Positions 19,296 through 29,026 of a DNA stretch of 64,000 bases are shown piece after piece. The notes beneath the pieces were generated by a model that was given only the letters and a program-made list of their open reading frames with translations, did not search any database and was not told the DNA's origin. The stretch spans positions 296,789-360,788 of the forward strand of contig NZ_QCYG01000004.1 in assembly GCF_003072065.1 (NCBI RefSeq), written 5' to 3'. Position 1 is the stretch's first letter; every line of letters begins with the position of its first letter. The translations under genes and the position numbers were made by a program. Source of the stretch: Thalassorhabdomicrobium marinisediminis. Lineage in GTDB: Bacteria; Pseudomonadota; Alphaproteobacteria; Rhodobacterales; Rhodobacteraceae.

Positions 19296-20558
19296 ATGGC
19301 GACAACGTCTGGCGGCGACAGCAAAAACACCCTCTATTGCAGCTTCTGCGGCAAGAGCCAGCACGAGGTGCGCAAACTCATCGCGGGGCCGACCGTATTC
19401 ATCTGTGATGAATGCGTTGAGCTGTGCATGGACATCATCCGTGAAGAGACCAAGTCCTCGAGCCTGAAGTCCACCGAAGGGGTGCCGACGCCGCTCGAGA
19501 TCTGCAAGGTGCTGGATGAATACGTGATCGGGCAGGCGCATGCCAAGCGCGTGCTCTCTGTCGCGGTTCACAACCACTACAAGCGGCTCAATCACGCGGA
19601 CAAGTCCGATATCGAACTGGCGAAGTCCAACATCATGCTGATCGGCCCCACGGGCTGCGGCAAGACCTTGCTGGCACAGACGCTGGCACGAATCCTTGAT
19701 GTGCCTTTCACGATGGCCGACGCCACGACCCTGACCGAAGCCGGTTACGTGGGCGAGGATGTTGAGAACATCATCCTCAAGCTGCTGCAGGCCTCAGAAT
19801 ACAACGTCGAGCGGGCGCAGCGCGGCATCGTCTATATTGACGAGGTCGACAAGATCACCCGCAAGTCGGATAACCCGTCGATCACCCGCGATGTCTCGGG
19901 CGAGGGGGTGCAGCAGGCGCTCTTGAAGATCATGGAAGGCACCGTCGCCTCCGTGCCGCCGCAGGGCGGGCGCAAGCATCCGCAGCAGGAATTCCTGCAG
20001 GTGGATACGACGAACATCCTGTTCGTCTGTGGCGGCGCCTTTGCGGGGCTCGACAAGATCATCGCCCAGCGGGGCAAGGGCGCGGGCATGGGCTTTGGCG
20101 CCGAAGTGCGTGGCCCCGATGACCGCGGCGTGGGCGAGATTTTCACCGATCTCGAACCCGAGGACCTGCTCAAGTTCGGGCTGATTCCCGAATTCGTCGG
20201 CCGTCTGCCGGTGATTGCAACGCTTGAGGACCTTGATGAGGATGCTCTGGTCACGATCCTGAGCGAGCCGAAGAACGCGCTGGTCAAGCAATACCAGCGT
20301 CTGTTCGAGCTTGAGGACGTGAAGCTGACCTTTACCGATGACGCGCTGCAGGCCATCGCCAAGCGCGCCATCGAACGCAAGACCGGTGCGCGCGGGCTGC
20401 GCTCGATCATGGAGGATATCCTCCTCGACACGATGTTCGAACTGCCCGGCATCGACACGGTGACCGAAGTTGTCGTCAATGAAGAAGCCGTGAGCGCGGA
20501 TGCAGCACCGCTGATGATTCACGACGACGGCAAGAAAGAGGCGGCGACCGCGGGCTGA
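19296..20558 (+). CDS. clpX: ATP-dependent Clp protease ATP-binding subunit ClpX
   Basis: This 420-residue AAA+ unfoldase feeds tagged substrates into ClpP. The N-terminal C4 zinc finger (CSFCGKS then CDEC) binds adaptors. Walker A GPTGCGKT lies near 117 and Walker [11 protein letters not shown] near 182. The ClpP-binding IGF-type loop and sensor motifs follow, with [17 protein letters not shown] near 305 and [15 protein letters not shown] near 365. It follows clpP and is probably read with it, with a possible own promoter in the 108-base gap. Confidence 0.97.
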   Translation: MATTSGGDSKNTLYCSFCGKSQHEVRKLIAGPTVFICDECVELCMDIIREETKSSSLKSTEGVPTPLEICKVLDEYVIGQAHAKRVLSVAVHNHYKRLNHADKSDIELAKSNIMLIGPTGCGKTLLAQTLARILDVPFTMADATTLTEAGYVGEDVENIILKLLQASEYNVERAQRGIVYIDEVDKITRKSDNPSITRDVSGEGVQQALLKIMEGTVASVPPQGGRKHPQQEFLQVDTTNILFVCGGAFAGLDKIIAQRGKGAGMGFGAEVRGPDDRGVGEIFTDLEPEDLLKFGLIPEFVGRLPVIATLEDLDEDALVTILSEPKNALVKQYQRLFELEDVKLTFTDDALQAIAKRAIERKTGARGLRSIMEDILLDTMFELPGIDTVTEVVVNEEAVSADAAPLMIHDDGKKEAATAG

Positions 20559-20560
20559 TC

Positions 20561-20947
20561 TTGCCCGTGCGCCACATCTCGACCGGCACCCGTTTCGAGG
20601 AGCAGATCGGCTACAGCCGCGCGGTTGTGGCCGATGGCTGGGTCTTCGTGGCGGGCACCACCGGCTATGATTACGACACGATGACCATGCCGGAGACGGT
20701 CGAGGATCAATGCCGCAACGCGCTGCAAACCATCGAAAGGGCGCTGGCCGAGGCGGGCAGCGCCTTCGACCATGTGGTGCGTGTGACCTATATCTTGCCC
20801 GATCGGGACGATTGGCCAGCCTGCTGGCCGATCACCTCGGCCGCCTTCGCCACGGCGCGCCCGGCGGCCACCATGCTGGTTGCCGCCCTGCAAAACCCAG
20901 AAATGAAGATCGAGATTGAGGTCACCGCCCGTCTGCCTGCGACATAG
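20561..20947 (+). CDS. RidA/YjgF-family protein
   Basis: This 128-residue protein of the RidA superfamily hydrolyses reactive imines or enamines and protects PLP enzymes in known members. The trimer-forming fold is seen in VADGWVFVAGTTGYDY, in the helix VEDQCRNALQTIERALAEAG, and in the ARPAATMLVAAL strand with the family arginine. EIEVTARLP closes the protein. It starts at TTG 20561, two bases after the clpX stop, or GTG 20567. Neither has a clear ribosome site, so coupling to clpX is likely. The precise subfamily is not resolved. Confidence 0.8.
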   Translation: MPVRHISTGTRFEEQIGYSRAVVADGWVFVAGTTGYDYDTMTMPETVEDQCRNALQTIERALAEAGSAFDHVVRVTYILPDRDDWPACWPITSAAFATARPAATMLVAALQNPEMKIEIEVTARLPAT

Positions 20948-21040
20948 GCGGGAATTGGACTGCGCGGGGCTTCGCATTCACTGGACCTCGGGCGCGCAAT
21001 CGGGCATGAAAGCCCCAAGCAAAACCGGAGCCAGCAGCAC

Positions 21041-21424
21041 ATGGGCGTTCTCAACTTTATCAAGCGTATCTTCATCTGGTGGGACGATCAGACGATCGGC
21101 ACCCAGCTTTGGACCTGGCTCAAGGGCAAAAAGGTCGGTGAGGATGCGGCGGGCAACATCTATTACACCAATGCCAAGGGCGACCGGCGCTGGGTCGTGT
21201 TTAACGGTCTGGTCGAGGGCAGCCGCGTCAGCCCCGAATGGCACGGCTGGCTGCACCACACCTGGGACGAGACCCCCAAAGAGCTTCCCCTCGCGCGGAA
21301 GACGTGGGAAAAGCCGCATATTCCGAACCTGTCAGGCACCGATCAGGCCTATGCGCCCGCCGGGTCCCTGCGGCGCGCCGATCCCGAGCCGCGCAGCGAT
21401 TATGAAGCCTGGACACCGGAATAG
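21041..21424 (+). CDS. NADH:ubiquinone oxidoreductase subunit NDUFA12 family protein
   Basis: This 127-residue accessory subunit of respiratory complex I is shared by alphaproteobacteria and mitochondria (B17.2/NDUFA12). Family marks are the N-terminal [59 protein letters not shown], and the C-terminal [14 protein letters not shown]. In alphaproteobacteria it usually sits apart from the nuo operon and next to an mlaD-like gene, exactly as here. Confidence 0.93.
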   Translation: MGVLNFIKRIFIWWDDQTIGTQLWTWLKGKKVGEDAAGNIYYTNAKGDRRWVVFNGLVEGSRVSPEWHGWLHHTWDETPKELPLARKTWEKPHIPNLSGTDQAYAPAGSLRRADPEPRSDYEAWTPE

Positions 21425-21438
21425 GGGTCACCCCATCC

Positions 21439-21885
21439 ATGCGTGAAAACAAGACAGAGGTGGCCGTCGGCGCAATCGTCCTTGCGGCGGCTGCGGGGTT
21501 CTTGTGGTTCATCCTGTCCGCAACCGGGGGCAGTCGCGGCACCGGGGACCTGACCCTGCACGCCAACTTCCGCTCGGCCGAAGGGGTCACCGTGGGCACC
21601 GATATCCGCCTTGCGGGCGTGTCCATCGGCACCGTCAGCGCCCTGTCGCTCAACCCCGAAACCTACCGCGCCGAAGCGGCCTTTGCCATCGACGACGGCA
21701 TCGGCATCCCCGACGACAGCGCGGCCGTGGTGGCCTCCGAAGGGTTGCTGGGCGGCACCTATGTCGAGATCGTGCCCGGCGGCTCGTTCGAGATGTTCGC
21801 CGATGGCGCGCTGATCGAGGACACGCAAGGCGCGGTTGGCCTGATCCAACTCCTGATGAAATTCGTAGATCGTGAGGACTCATGA
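21439..21885 (+). CDS. mlaD: MlaD-family outer-membrane lipid asymmetry protein
   Basis: This 148-residue protein has one N-terminal transmembrane helix and a single MCE domain. It is the periplasmic substrate-binding ring of the Mla phospholipid pathway, which removes misplaced phospholipid from the outer membrane. The MCE motif is clear in FRSAEGVTVGTDIRLAGVSIG, LNPETYRAEAAFAI, and GLLGGTYVEIVPGG. It overlaps the DUF2155 gene by 4 bases. The other mla genes are not in this window, as is usual in this family of bacteria. Confidence 0.9.
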   Translation: MRENKTEVAVGAIVLAAAAGFLWFILSATGGSRGTGDLTLHANFRSAEGVTVGTDIRLAGVSIGTVSALSLNPETYRAEAAFAIDDGIGIPDDSAAVVASEGLLGGTYVEIVPGGSFEMFADGALIEDTQGAVGLIQLLMKFVDREDS

Positions 21886-22238
21886 GGAAGGTGTTGACCG
21901 TATTGGCCATGTTGATGGCCCAGCCACTGGCCGCGCAGGATGCGACAACCGCGCCCGGCGGCACCCTGCGCGTGCTCGACAAGATCACCGGCCGGACCCA
22001 TGACCTTGAGCTTCGCAACGGCGAAACCGGGACCGTCGGCCTGTTGGCCGTGACGATGATGGAATGCCGCTTCCCGACAGGCAATCGCACCGGCGACGCC
22101 TTTGCGCTGCTGTCCATCGTGTACAACAACGAACCGGATCCGGTCTTTCGCGGCTGGATGATCGCCTCGGCCCCCGCGCTGAACGCGCTGGATCACCAGC
22201 GCTATGACGTTTGGGCGTTGCGCTGCAGCAGCGAATAA
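21882..22238 (+). CDS. DUF2155 secreted protein
   Basis: This 118-residue exported protein of the DUF2155 family is found in alphaproteobacteria. It has a cleavable Sec signal (VLAMLMAQPLAAQDA) and the family core around LRVLDKITGRTHDLELRNGETG. That is followed by MMECRFP with one cysteine and FRGWMIASAPALNALDHQRYDVWALRC with the second; the two probably form a disulfide. Function is unknown. It is translationally coupled to mlaD (ATGA) and its 3' end overlaps the convergent aat gene by 37 bases. Confidence 0.88.
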   Translation: MRKVLTVLAMLMAQPLAAQDATTAPGGTLRVLDKITGRTHDLELRNGETGTVGLLAVTMMECRFPTGNRTGDAFALLSIVYNNEPDPVFRGWMIASAPALNALDHQRYDVWALRCSSE

Positions 22239-22843
22239 GGGTCGGGTACCGGCCCCTGTCGGTCGAAATCCGCCGGCAGCGGCAAAGCCGCGTCCAGCAT
22301 TTGGCGATAGCACGCGCGCGGCACTTCTACCCCGCCAAGGCTGCGCAGATGGGGCGTGATGAACTGCGTGTCGAACAGCGCGAAGCCGCCCATGTTGAGT
22401 CGATCCACCAGATAGGCCAGCGCCACTTTTGAAGCGTCCCTGCGCCCGCTGAACATGCTTTCGCCGAAGAAGGCGCCGCCCAGCGTGATGCCGAAGACGC
22501 CGCCCGCCAGCGTGTCACCGTCCCAGACCTCAACCGAATGGGCGACGCGCGCGCGGTGCAGCTGGCTGTAAAGCGTGGCCAGTGTGGCGTTGATCCAGGT
22601 CTCGTCCCGGTCGGCGCAGCCGTCGACAACGCCGTCAAAATCCACATCGAAGGTGATCCTGAACCGGCCGGATCGCAGCGTCTTGCGCAGTGAGCGGGAC
22701 AGGTGGAAGCCGTCCAGCGGCAGGATTCCCCGTTGCCGCGGATCGACCCAGAACAAAGTGGTGTCGCCGCGATGCTCGGCCATGGGAAAGACCCCGCCCG
22801 CATAGGCTGACAACAGAATTTCGGGGGTCAAGGTCGTGCTCAT
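22202..22843 (-). CDS. aat: Leucyl/phenylalanyl-tRNA--protein transferase
   Basis: This 213-residue cytosolic enzyme adds leucine or phenylalanine from tRNA to N-terminal Arg or Lys, making N-degrons read by ClpS-ClpAP. Motifs include GGVFPMAEHRGD at 16-27, FWVDPRQRGILPLDGFHLSRSLRK, AHSVEVWDGDTLAGGVFGITLGGAFFGESMFS and the C-terminal LFDTQFITPHLRSLGG. It converges with and overlaps the DUF2155 gene end to end. Confidence 0.95.
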   Translation of the reverse strand: MSTTLTPEILLSAYAGGVFPMAEHRGDTTLFWVDPRQRGILPLDGFHLSRSLRKTLRSGRFRITFDVDFDGVVDGCADRDETWINATLATLYSQLHRARVAHSVEVWDGDTLAGGVFGITLGGAFFGESMFSGRRDASKVALAYLVDRLNMGGFALFDTQFITPHLRSLGGVEVPRACYRQMLDAALPLPADFDRQGPVPDPYSLLQRNAQTS

Positions 22844-22931
22844 CGGGTCCTCATCTTACCGTTTGCTTGTTGCATGATCCGGCGGCGGCGTAAATAATTC
22901 GAGGGGGCACACGGGCAGGGGACGACCACAC

Positions 22932-23639
22932 ATGGGCTTTTTCGATTTCATTGCGGACCTGCCGCATTACCGCGATCATTCCGCACCGGTCGCGCGGATG
23001 AACAAGCGGTTCGAGGCGCTGATCGCCCCCTTCGCAGACGAGATCAGCGGCGCGCGCGTCCTTGACCTTGCCTCGCACGACGGACGCTGGTGCTATGCGT
23101 TTGCGGGGGCCGGAGCAGCGTCTGTCGTGGGGCTTGAGGGCCGGCAGGAGATGGTCGACAAGTTCGCCGATTATCCCGACGCCGCGTTGAAATCGAAGGT
23201 CGAGCTTCGCGTGGGCGACCTCTTTGAGGGGATGGAGGCCGCGATCGCCCGAGGGGAGAGTTACGACGTCGTTGGCGTTTTCGGCATTCTCTATCACGTC
23301 ATGGACCACTTCCGCCTGTTCCAGCTGGTCCGCAAACTGAACCCCCGGCTGGTGATCGTTGACAGTGAGTTCATGTTGCGCCCGGCGCCGATGATGATGC
23401 TCAAGACCGAGCGCACGTCGAACGTGCTGAATGCGATTCCGCAATACGACGGGCAGGAGAGGGCGATCAAAGCTGTGCCGAGCTTCAAGGCGATGAACTG
23501 GATCGCCGAAGCCCTGGGCTACCAAACCGAGTGGATCGATTGGAACGCCCGCGCCGAGGATGACCGGCGCGGGGTGTCGGATTACTACCGCGAGAAAGAG
23601 ATGCGGCGCGGCACCTGTGCGCTGCGCCCCATCGGCTGA
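22932..23639 (+). CDS. Class I SAM-dependent methyltransferase
   Basis: This 235-residue protein has a class I SAM-binding fold: VLDLASHDGRWCYAFAGAGAASVVGLE supplies motif I and the acidic end of strand 2, LRVGDLFEG motif II, and YDVVGVFGILYHVMDHF motif III/IV. It resembles stand-alone small-molecule or tRNA-wobble-type methyltransferases, but no substrate motif can be named. It has its own 5' region divergent from aat, and converges with accC with a single base between stop codons inside a 12-bp palindrome (TGACCTAGGTCA, 23637-23648) that supplies both stops. Confidence 0.75.
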   Translation: MGFFDFIADLPHYRDHSAPVARMNKRFEALIAPFADEISGARVLDLASHDGRWCYAFAGAGAASVVGLEGRQEMVDKFADYPDAALKSKVELRVGDLFEGMEAAIARGESYDVVGVFGILYHVMDHFRLFQLVRKLNPRLVIVDSEFMLRPAPMMMLKTERTSNVLNAIPQYDGQERAIKAVPSFKAMNWIAEALGYQTEWIDWNARAEDDRRGVSDYYREKEMRRGTCALRPIG

Positions 23640-23640
23640 C

Positions 23641-24993
23641 CTAGGTCAGGTTGTCGTCAAGCCAGCGTTCCAGCCAGTGGATGTTGTACTCACCGGTCTG
23701 CACGGCCTCTTCCTGCAAGAGCGCGTGGAACAGTGGCACCGTGGTGTCCACACCGTCGACGATCAACTCCCCCAGCGCGCGCGCCAGCCGCGCCAGCGCC
23801 TCGGGCCGGTCGCGGCCGTGCACGATCAGCTTGCCGATCAGACTGTCGTAATAAGGCGGGATAGAATAGCCGGTATAGAGCGCGGAATCCATGCGCACGC
23901 CCAAGCCGCCGGGGGCGTGGAACTGCGTGATCCGGCCGGGGCAGGGCGCGAAGTTGGGCAGTTTCTCGGCGTTGATCCGCACCTCGATGGCGTGACCGTC
24001 GATTGTCAGATCTTCTTGCGCGAAAGATATGGGCAGGCCCGAGGCCACCCGGATCTGTTCACGCACGAGATCCTGGCCGAAGATCGCTTCGGTGATCGGG
24101 TGTTCAACCTGCAGGCGGGTGTTCATCTCGATGAAGTAGAATTCACCGTTTTCATACAGGAATTCGATCGTGCCCGCGCCGATGTATTTGATCCGCGCGC
24201 AGGCGTCGGCGCAGACCTTGCCGATTGCGGCGCGTTCTTCGGCGGAAATCGCCGGGCCCGGCGCCTCTTCAAAGACCTTCTGGTGGCGGCGCTGCAACGA
24301 GCAATCCCGCTCACCCAGATGCACCGCGTTGCCCTTGCCGTCACCAAAGACCTGAATCTCGATGTGGCGCGGCGTGGTCAGGTATTTCTCGATATAGACC
24401 TCGGAGTTGCCGAAGTTCGACTTGCCCTCGGCGCGGGCGGTCTGGAAGGCGGACTTCATTTCTTCGGCGGAATTGGCCACTTTCATGCCCTTGCCGCCGC
24501 CGCCCGCGGTCGCCTTGATGATTACCGGATAGCCAAATTCCTCACCGATTTTCAGCGCGTCCTCAAGCGTGTCGACGCCCCCGTCCGAGCCGGGCACGCA
24601 GGGCACGCCAAGCGCCTTCATCGTATCCTTGGCGCTGATCTTGTCGCCCATGATGCGGATGTGTTCGGCGGTGGGGCCGATGAAGGTCAGGTCGTGATCC
24701 TCAACGATCTGCACGAATTGCGCATTCTCGGACAGGAAGCCATAGCCAGGATGGATCGCCTGTGCGCCGGTAATCTCGCAGGCCGAGATGATGGCCGGAA
24801 AGCTCAGGTAGCTTTGCGTGGCGGGCGCGGGGCCGATGCACACGCTTTCGTCGGCCATGCGCACGTGCATGGCGTCGGCATCGGCGGTGGAGTGGACGGC
24901 GACCGAGCGGATGCCCATTTCGCGGCAGGCGCGGATCACGCGCAGGGCGATCTCGCCCCGGTTCGCGATCAGAATTTTGTCAAACATGGCCAT
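23641..24993 (-). CDS. accC: Acetyl-CoA carboxylase, biotin carboxylase subunit
   Basis: This 450-residue enzyme carboxylates biotin on AccB with bicarbonate and ATP, the first step of fatty acid synthesis. It has the normal length. The N-terminal [17 protein letters not shown] and the ATP-grasp motifs are clear: [14 protein letters not shown] near 158, [17 protein letters not shown] near 288, and the active-site EVRINAEK near 338. It starts at ATG 24993, 7 bases after the accB stop, with AGGCG upstream. It forms the accBC operon with the gene before it. Confidence 0.97.
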   Translation of the reverse strand: MAMFDKILIANRGEIALRVIRACREMGIRSVAVHSTADADAMHVRMADESVCIGPAPATQSYLSFPAIISACEITGAQAIHPGYGFLSENAQFVQIVEDHDLTFIGPTAEHIRIMGDKISAKDTMKALGVPCVPGSDGGVDTLEDALKIGEEFGYPVIIKATAGGGGKGMKVANSAEEMKSAFQTARAEGKSNFGNSEVYIEKYLTTPRHIEIQVFGDGKGNAVHLGERDCSLQRRHQKVFEEAPGPAISAEERAAIGKVCADACARIKYIGAGTIEFLYENGEFYFIEMNTRLQVEHPITEAIFGQDLVREQIRVASGLPISFAQEDLTIDGHAIEVRINAEKLPNFAPCPGRITQFHAPGGLGVRMDSALYTGYSIPPYYDSLIGKLIVHGRDRPEALARLARALGELIVDGVDTTVPLFHALLQEEAVQTGEYNIHWLERWLDDNLT

Positions 24994-25000
24994 GCTGCGC

Positions 25001-25501
25001 CTATTCGACGATCATCAGCGGCGCGCCGAATTCAACGGGCGAGCCGTCGGCGACCACGATGCGTTTCACCGTGCCGGATTTCGGCGCGGGGATGTGGTTC
25101 ATGGTTTTCATTGCCTCGATGATCAGAAGCGTGTCGCCTTCATTCACCGTGTCGCCCACCTTCACGAACGCCGGTGCGCCGGGTTCGGGGGCCATGTAAA
25201 CGGTGCCGACCATGGGCGAGGTCACCGCGCCGGGCAGATCGGCCGGATCGGTGTTCGCGTCGCCCTGCGGGGCGGGGGCGGGGGCCGATGGTGCCGCGGG
25301 GGCTGCGGGTGCAGGCGCCGGTGCGGCGGCCATCTGCGTGACCACCTGCTGTGGTGCATGGCGGCTGACGCAAACATTGAGGCTGTCATTCTCGCCGTAT
25401 TCGCGCTTGACCTCGAGCTCTGTCAGGTCGTTTTCGCGAAGCAATTCAGCCAGCGCTTGGATAAAGCTAACGTCGGTATCGTGAGGCGTCTTTTTGGTCA
25501 T
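25001..25501 (-). CDS. accB: Acetyl-CoA carboxylase biotin carboxyl carrier protein
   Basis: This 166-residue carrier holds the biotin used by AccC and the carboxyltransferase. The N-terminal helix-rich region ([22 protein letters not shown]) is joined by a long Pro/Ala linker (residues 70-95) to the biotinyl domain. That domain carries the EAMKTMN lysine near 128. The ATG at 25501 has a GAGGGA ribosome site; an upstream in-frame start at 25546 is unlikely. In many relatives aroQ lies directly upstream, but here it is absent. Confidence 0.96.
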   Translation of the reverse strand: MTKKTPHDTDVSFIQALAELLRENDLTELEVKREYGENDSLNVCVSRHAPQQVVTQMAAAPAPAPAAPAAPSAPAPAPQGDANTDPADLPGAVTSPMVGTVYMAPEPGAPAFVKVGDTVNEGDTLLIIEAMKTMNHIPAPKSGTVKRIVVADGSPVEFGAPLMIVE

Positions 25502-25631
25502 TGTTCCCTCGGCGTGTTGCCTGTCTGTGACGGTGTTGCGGAGCATGTTACCGCAATCGCTGTGCCCTGCCTACACCAAGGGAGACAGGGGGGAAAGCGG
25601 GCGACCACAGGAAAATGACGTAAGGGGAGCC

Positions 25632-25961
25632 TCACGCTTCGGGGGGCACCCCTTGTTTTGGGGCATCGCCTTTCTCGGGCAGCATGCTGATGCCATAGGG
25701 TTTCAGGACCCGCGCGGCCGAGGAGGGGCCGGAGGTTTCAGCGCCCGGAGGGGATTCCTTTTCCGGCAGCGCGGCCTTGCTGACCAGCGCGGTTTGCGAG
25801 GGGCTGGCGGGGATGGGCATCGGCACCTCGGGCGTCGGATCGCGCGAGAGGGCCGAGGCATCGGCCACGGGGCGGCCATCAGGGGTGGCCGGGGGCGGCG
25901 CGGCCGTTTGCGGCAACGGGGCCACTGGGGTGACCTGTGAAAGCGTGTTGTTCATGTCCAT
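25632..25961 (-). CDS. Hypothetical proline-rich protein
   Basis: This open frame encodes about 109 residues from the ATG at 25961, chosen because GGAG precedes it. It is rich in proline, alanine and serine and has no signal peptide or transmembrane helix. The only structured-looking part is the stretch AARVLKPYGISMLPEK near the end. It lies between accB and the acs terminator in its own transcription unit. Function is unknown; it could be a lineage-specific linker-like or disordered protein. Confidence 0.5.
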   Translation of the reverse strand: MDMNNTLSQVTPVAPLPQTAAPPPATPDGRPVADASALSRDPTPEVPMPIPASPSQTALVSKAALPEKESPPGAETSGPSSAARVLKPYGISMLPEKGDAPKQGVPPEA

Positions 25962-26046
25962 TTCGTGCTCCGATCGACAGATGGAGCCCCCACCACGCAG
26001 GATGAAACCACCCAAGGATTAAAATCGGGTAAAGACCGCCGCAAGA

Positions 26047-26080
26047 AACGCCGCGCGACAGCCATCGCGCGGCGTTTTCG
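26047..26080 (-). terminator. Terminator downstream of acsA
   Basis: An 11-bp GC-rich stem (AACGCCGCGCG and CGCGCGGCGTT, 8-base loop) is flanked by A on one side and T on the other. It lies about 25 bases after the acsA stop on the minus strand and has a shorter T-run in that direction than on the plus strand; it may act both ways. Confidence 0.7.
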
Positions 26081-26104
26081 TGTTTCGACGTCGTGCCGGA
26101 GCCG

Positions 26105-28054
26105 TTAATCGGTCCGGTTCATCCGGTTTTCGATCAATTCATCCACCACCGAAGGGTCTGCAAGCGTCGAGGTGTCGCCCAAGGCGCCGAAATCATCCTC
26201 GGCGATTTTCCGCAGGATGCGGCGCATGATCTTGCCCGACCGCGTCTTCGGCAAGCCCGGCGCCCATTGCAGAAGGTCCGGCTTCGCGATGGGGCCGATC
26301 TCGGAGCGGACCCAAGCCTCAAGCTCGCTGCGCAGGGCGTCGCTGGGCTCTTCCCCGTTCATCAGCGTGACATAGGCGTAGATGCCTTGCCCCTTGATAT
26401 CATGGGGATATCCGACCACAGCGGCCTCGGCCACCTTGGAATGGGCGACCAGCGCGCTTTCAATCTCGGCGGTGCCCATGCGGTGGCCCGAGACGTTGAT
26501 CACGTCATCCACCCGCCCGGTCACCCAATAGTCGCCATCCGCGTCGCGCTTGCAGCCATCACCGGAGAAATAGTAGCCGTCGTAATCGCCGAAATAGGTC
26601 TTCTCGAACCGCGCGTGATCGCCGTAAACCGTGCGCATCTGGCCGGGCCAGCTGTCCTTGATGCACAAAACCCCTTCGACGTCATTGCCCTCGATCTCTT
26701 TGCCGGACTGCGGGTCAAGGACGACCGGTTGCACCCCGAAGAAGGGTTGCTGCGCGGCACCGGGCTTCAGGGTCGTGGCACCGGGCAGCGGGGTGAGCAT
26801 ATGGCCCCCGGTCTCGGTCTGCCAGAAGGTGTCGACGATGGGACATTTGCCCTTGCCGACGACCGAATGATACCAGTTCCACGCTTCCGGGTTGATCGGC
26901 TCGCCCACGGTGCCCAGCAGTTTCAGGCTGCTCAGGTCGTGCTTTTCGACCCAGTCGTCGCCCGCCCCCATCAGCGCACGGATCGCGGTGGGCGCGGTGT
27001 AGATCTGGTTGACTTTGTGCTTTTCGCAAACCTCCCAGAAGCGGCCGGCGTCGGGGTAGGTGGGCACCCCTTCGAACATGATCGTCGTGGCGCCGTTGGC
27101 CAGCGGCCCATAGACGATGTAGCTGTGGCCGGTGACCCAGCCGACGTCCGCGGTGCACCAGAAGATGTCCCCGTCGTGATAATCAAAGGTGTATTGATGG
27201 GTCATCGCCGCATAGACCAGATAACCGCCGGTGGTGTGGACGACGCCCTTGGGCTGACCGGTGGAGCCCGAGGTATAGAGGATGAAAAGCGGGTCTTCGG
27301 CGTTCATTTCCGCTGGGGTGTGCTGGTCGCTCACCTCTTTGATCAGGGCGTTGTAGTCGTGGTCACGCTCGGTCCAAGTGGTCTGCGCGCCCGTGCGTTT
27401 CACCACCAGACATTGAACCTTGTCCTTGCAATGCAAGAGCGCCTGATCCGCGTTGGATTTGAGCGCGGTGGCGCGACCGCCGCGGGGGGCATGGTCGGCG
27501 GTGATCAGCAGCTTGGCGTCGCAGCCGTTGATCCGCGTGCCAAGCGCATCGGGCGAGAAGCCCGCGAAAACGATGGAGTGCACCGCCCCGATCCGCGCGC
27601 AGGCGAGCATGGCATAGGCGGCCTCGGGGATCATCGGCAGATAGATCACGACGCGGTCGCCCTTGGTGACGCCGAGCTTCTCCAGCACATTGGCCATCCG
27701 GCAGACATGCCCCTGCAATTCGGCATAGGTGATGTGCAAAGCCTCATCGGCGGGATCGTCCGGTTCCCAGATGATCGCGGTCTGATCGCCCCGGGTTGCC
27801 ACATGGCGATCGACGCAATTGGCCGCGACGTTCAGGGTGCCATCCTCGAACCATTTGATGTCGACATTGCCCGGCGCGAAAGAGGTGTTCTTCACCTTCG
27901 TATAAGGTTTGATCCAGTCCAGCCGCTTGCCGTGCTCGGCCCAGAACCCTTCGGGGTTCTCGATGCTTTCGGCATACATTTTTGCGTAGGTCTGCGCATC
28001 CGCATGGGCGTTTTTCGCCATTTCGGGGCTGGGGGGGTATGTCGTCTGGCTCAT
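26105..28054 (-). CDS. acsA: Acetate--CoA ligase (acetyl-CoA synthetase)
   Basis: This 649-residue AMP-forming enzyme turns acetate and CoA into acetyl-CoA. The adenylation motif [11 protein letters not shown] lies near 262, the acyl-pocket and ATP motifs [10 protein letters not shown] near 410 and [21 protein letters not shown] near 490, and the C-terminal TRSGKIMRR carries the lysine that is acetylated to silence the enzyme. Among short-chain synthetases it fits acetate best. The ATG at 28054 is chosen over the start at 28066 because GAGGGA precedes it. It lies downstream of the liv genes, divergent in function from them but in the same direction. The leader holds a TTTTGCAT-like stretch near 28070. 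Confidence 0.95.
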   Translation of the reverse strand: MSQTTYPPSPEMAKNAHADAQTYAKMYAESIENPEGFWAEHGKRLDWIKPYTKVKNTSFAPGNVDIKWFEDGTLNVAANCVDRHVATRGDQTAIIWEPDDPADEALHITYAELQGHVCRMANVLEKLGVTKGDRVVIYLPMIPEAAYAMLACARIGAVHSIVFAGFSPDALGTRINGCDAKLLITADHAPRGGRATALKSNADQALLHCKDKVQCLVVKRTGAQTTWTERDHDYNALIKEVSDQHTPAEMNAEDPLFILYTSGSTGQPKGVVHTTGGYLVYAAMTHQYTFDYHDGDIFWCTADVGWVTGHSYIVYGPLANGATTIMFEGVPTYPDAGRFWEVCEKHKVNQIYTAPTAIRALMGAGDDWVEKHDLSSLKLLGTVGEPINPEAWNWYHSVVGKGKCPIVDTFWQTETGGHMLTPLPGATTLKPGAAQQPFFGVQPVVLDPQSGKEIEGNDVEGVLCIKDSWPGQMRTVYGDHARFEKTYFGDYDGYYFSGDGCKRDADGDYWVTGRVDDVINVSGHRMGTAEIESALVAHSKVAEAAVVGYPHDIKGQGIYAYVTLMNGEEPSDALRSELEAWVRSEIGPIAKPDLLQWAPGLPKTRSGKIMRRILRKIAEDDFGALGDTSTLADPSVVDELIENRMNRTD

Positions 28055-28182
28055 GGTGTCCCTCATGCAAAACGTCTCTTTTTAATCTGGCCGGGGCCGG
28101 TCCGATCAACCGGATGATGGCTTGGCAGCCGCGGCGCTGGGCGGGGCAGACCCTTGATTTCAAAGGCCGAACCCCGAATACA

Positions 28183-28956
28183 TCAAATCGCGAGGTATTT
28201 GGCGCGCAACGCCTCATCCTCGAGAACCTCTTTGGCGGAGCCGTCATAGACCACCCTGCCGATGTCGAGGATCACAGCACGGTCGGCAAGTTTCAAGGCA
28301 GCAACCGCGTTTTGTTCGACGATGATCGTGGTGATCCCCTGATCGCGGATCAGCTCAAGCGTCTTGGCGATTTCCTGCACGATGACTGGCGCGAGGCCTT
28401 CGTAGGGCTCATCCAGCAGCAGCACCTTGATGTCGCGGCACAGCGCCCGTGCGATGGCCAGCATCTGCTGCTCGCCCCCTGACAGCGTCACCCCTTCTTG
28501 GCTGCGGCGTTCGCGCAGACGGGGGAAGAGGTCATAGACACGGTCGATGGACCAGCCCCGGGGCGGGGCGATCTGCGCCAGTTTGAGGTTTTCTTCCACC
28601 GTGAGGCCGGGGATGATCGAACGATCCTCGGGCACAAGCTGGATGCCGGCCTGGCTGGCCTCATGGCTGCGCATTTCGTGCAGGGGTTTGTGGTCGAGCC
28701 AGATTTCCCCGTGGCGCAGTTCCGGATCGCCCATCCGCGCGATGGTCCGCAGGGTCGAGGTCTTGCCCGCCCCGTTGCGCCCCAGCAGGGCAAGGATCTC
28801 GCCCTCATGGATGTCAAAGCTCACGCCTTGCACGATGTAGCTTTCGCCGTAATAGGCTTCGATATCCCAAACGGAGAGGAACTTGGGCGCGGTGGCGGCC
28901 ATGTTGCGCGACTTGTCAAAGGGTTGTGGGCCGTCGAGATGTTCTACGTGGGTCAT
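28183..28956 (-). CDS. livF: Branched-chain amino acid-type ABC transporter ATPase LivF
   Basis: This 257-residue ATPase energises the importer. Walker A GRNGAGKTS lies near 68, the signature LSGGEQQML near 162, and Walker B VLLLDEPYEGLAP near 184. The Q-loop and VEQNAVAALKLADRAVIL also match LivF and not LivG. I start at ATG 28956, with AAGGAAAA upstream. It ends the five-gene order substrate-binding protein, livH, livM, livG, livF. Confidence 0.93.
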   Translation of the reverse strand: MTHVEHLDGPQPFDKSRNMAATAPKFLSVWDIEAYYGESYIVQGVSFDIHEGEILALLGRNGAGKTSTLRTIARMGDPELRHGEIWLDHKPLHEMRSHEASQAGIQLVPEDRSIIPGLTVEENLKLAQIAPPRGWSIDRVYDLFPRLRERRSQEGVTLSGGEQQMLAIARALCRDIKVLLLDEPYEGLAPVIVQEIAKTLELIRDQGITTIIVEQNAVAALKLADRAVILDIGRVVYDGSAKEVLEDEALRAKYLAI

Positions 28957-29026
28957 GTGTTTTCCTTGTTTCGCGTCAAAGCCTCGGCGAGGCTTTGGAG
29001 CCGGAGTTTCGATGAAACTCTGGCGC

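Noticed and set aside
23560..25122. A 520-codon plus-strand frame opposite accC
   Set aside because: It is antisense to accC; the other strand has every biotin carboxylase motif.
26093..28117. A 674-codon plus-strand frame opposite acsA
   Set aside because: It is antisense to a perfectly conserved acetyl-CoA synthetase.
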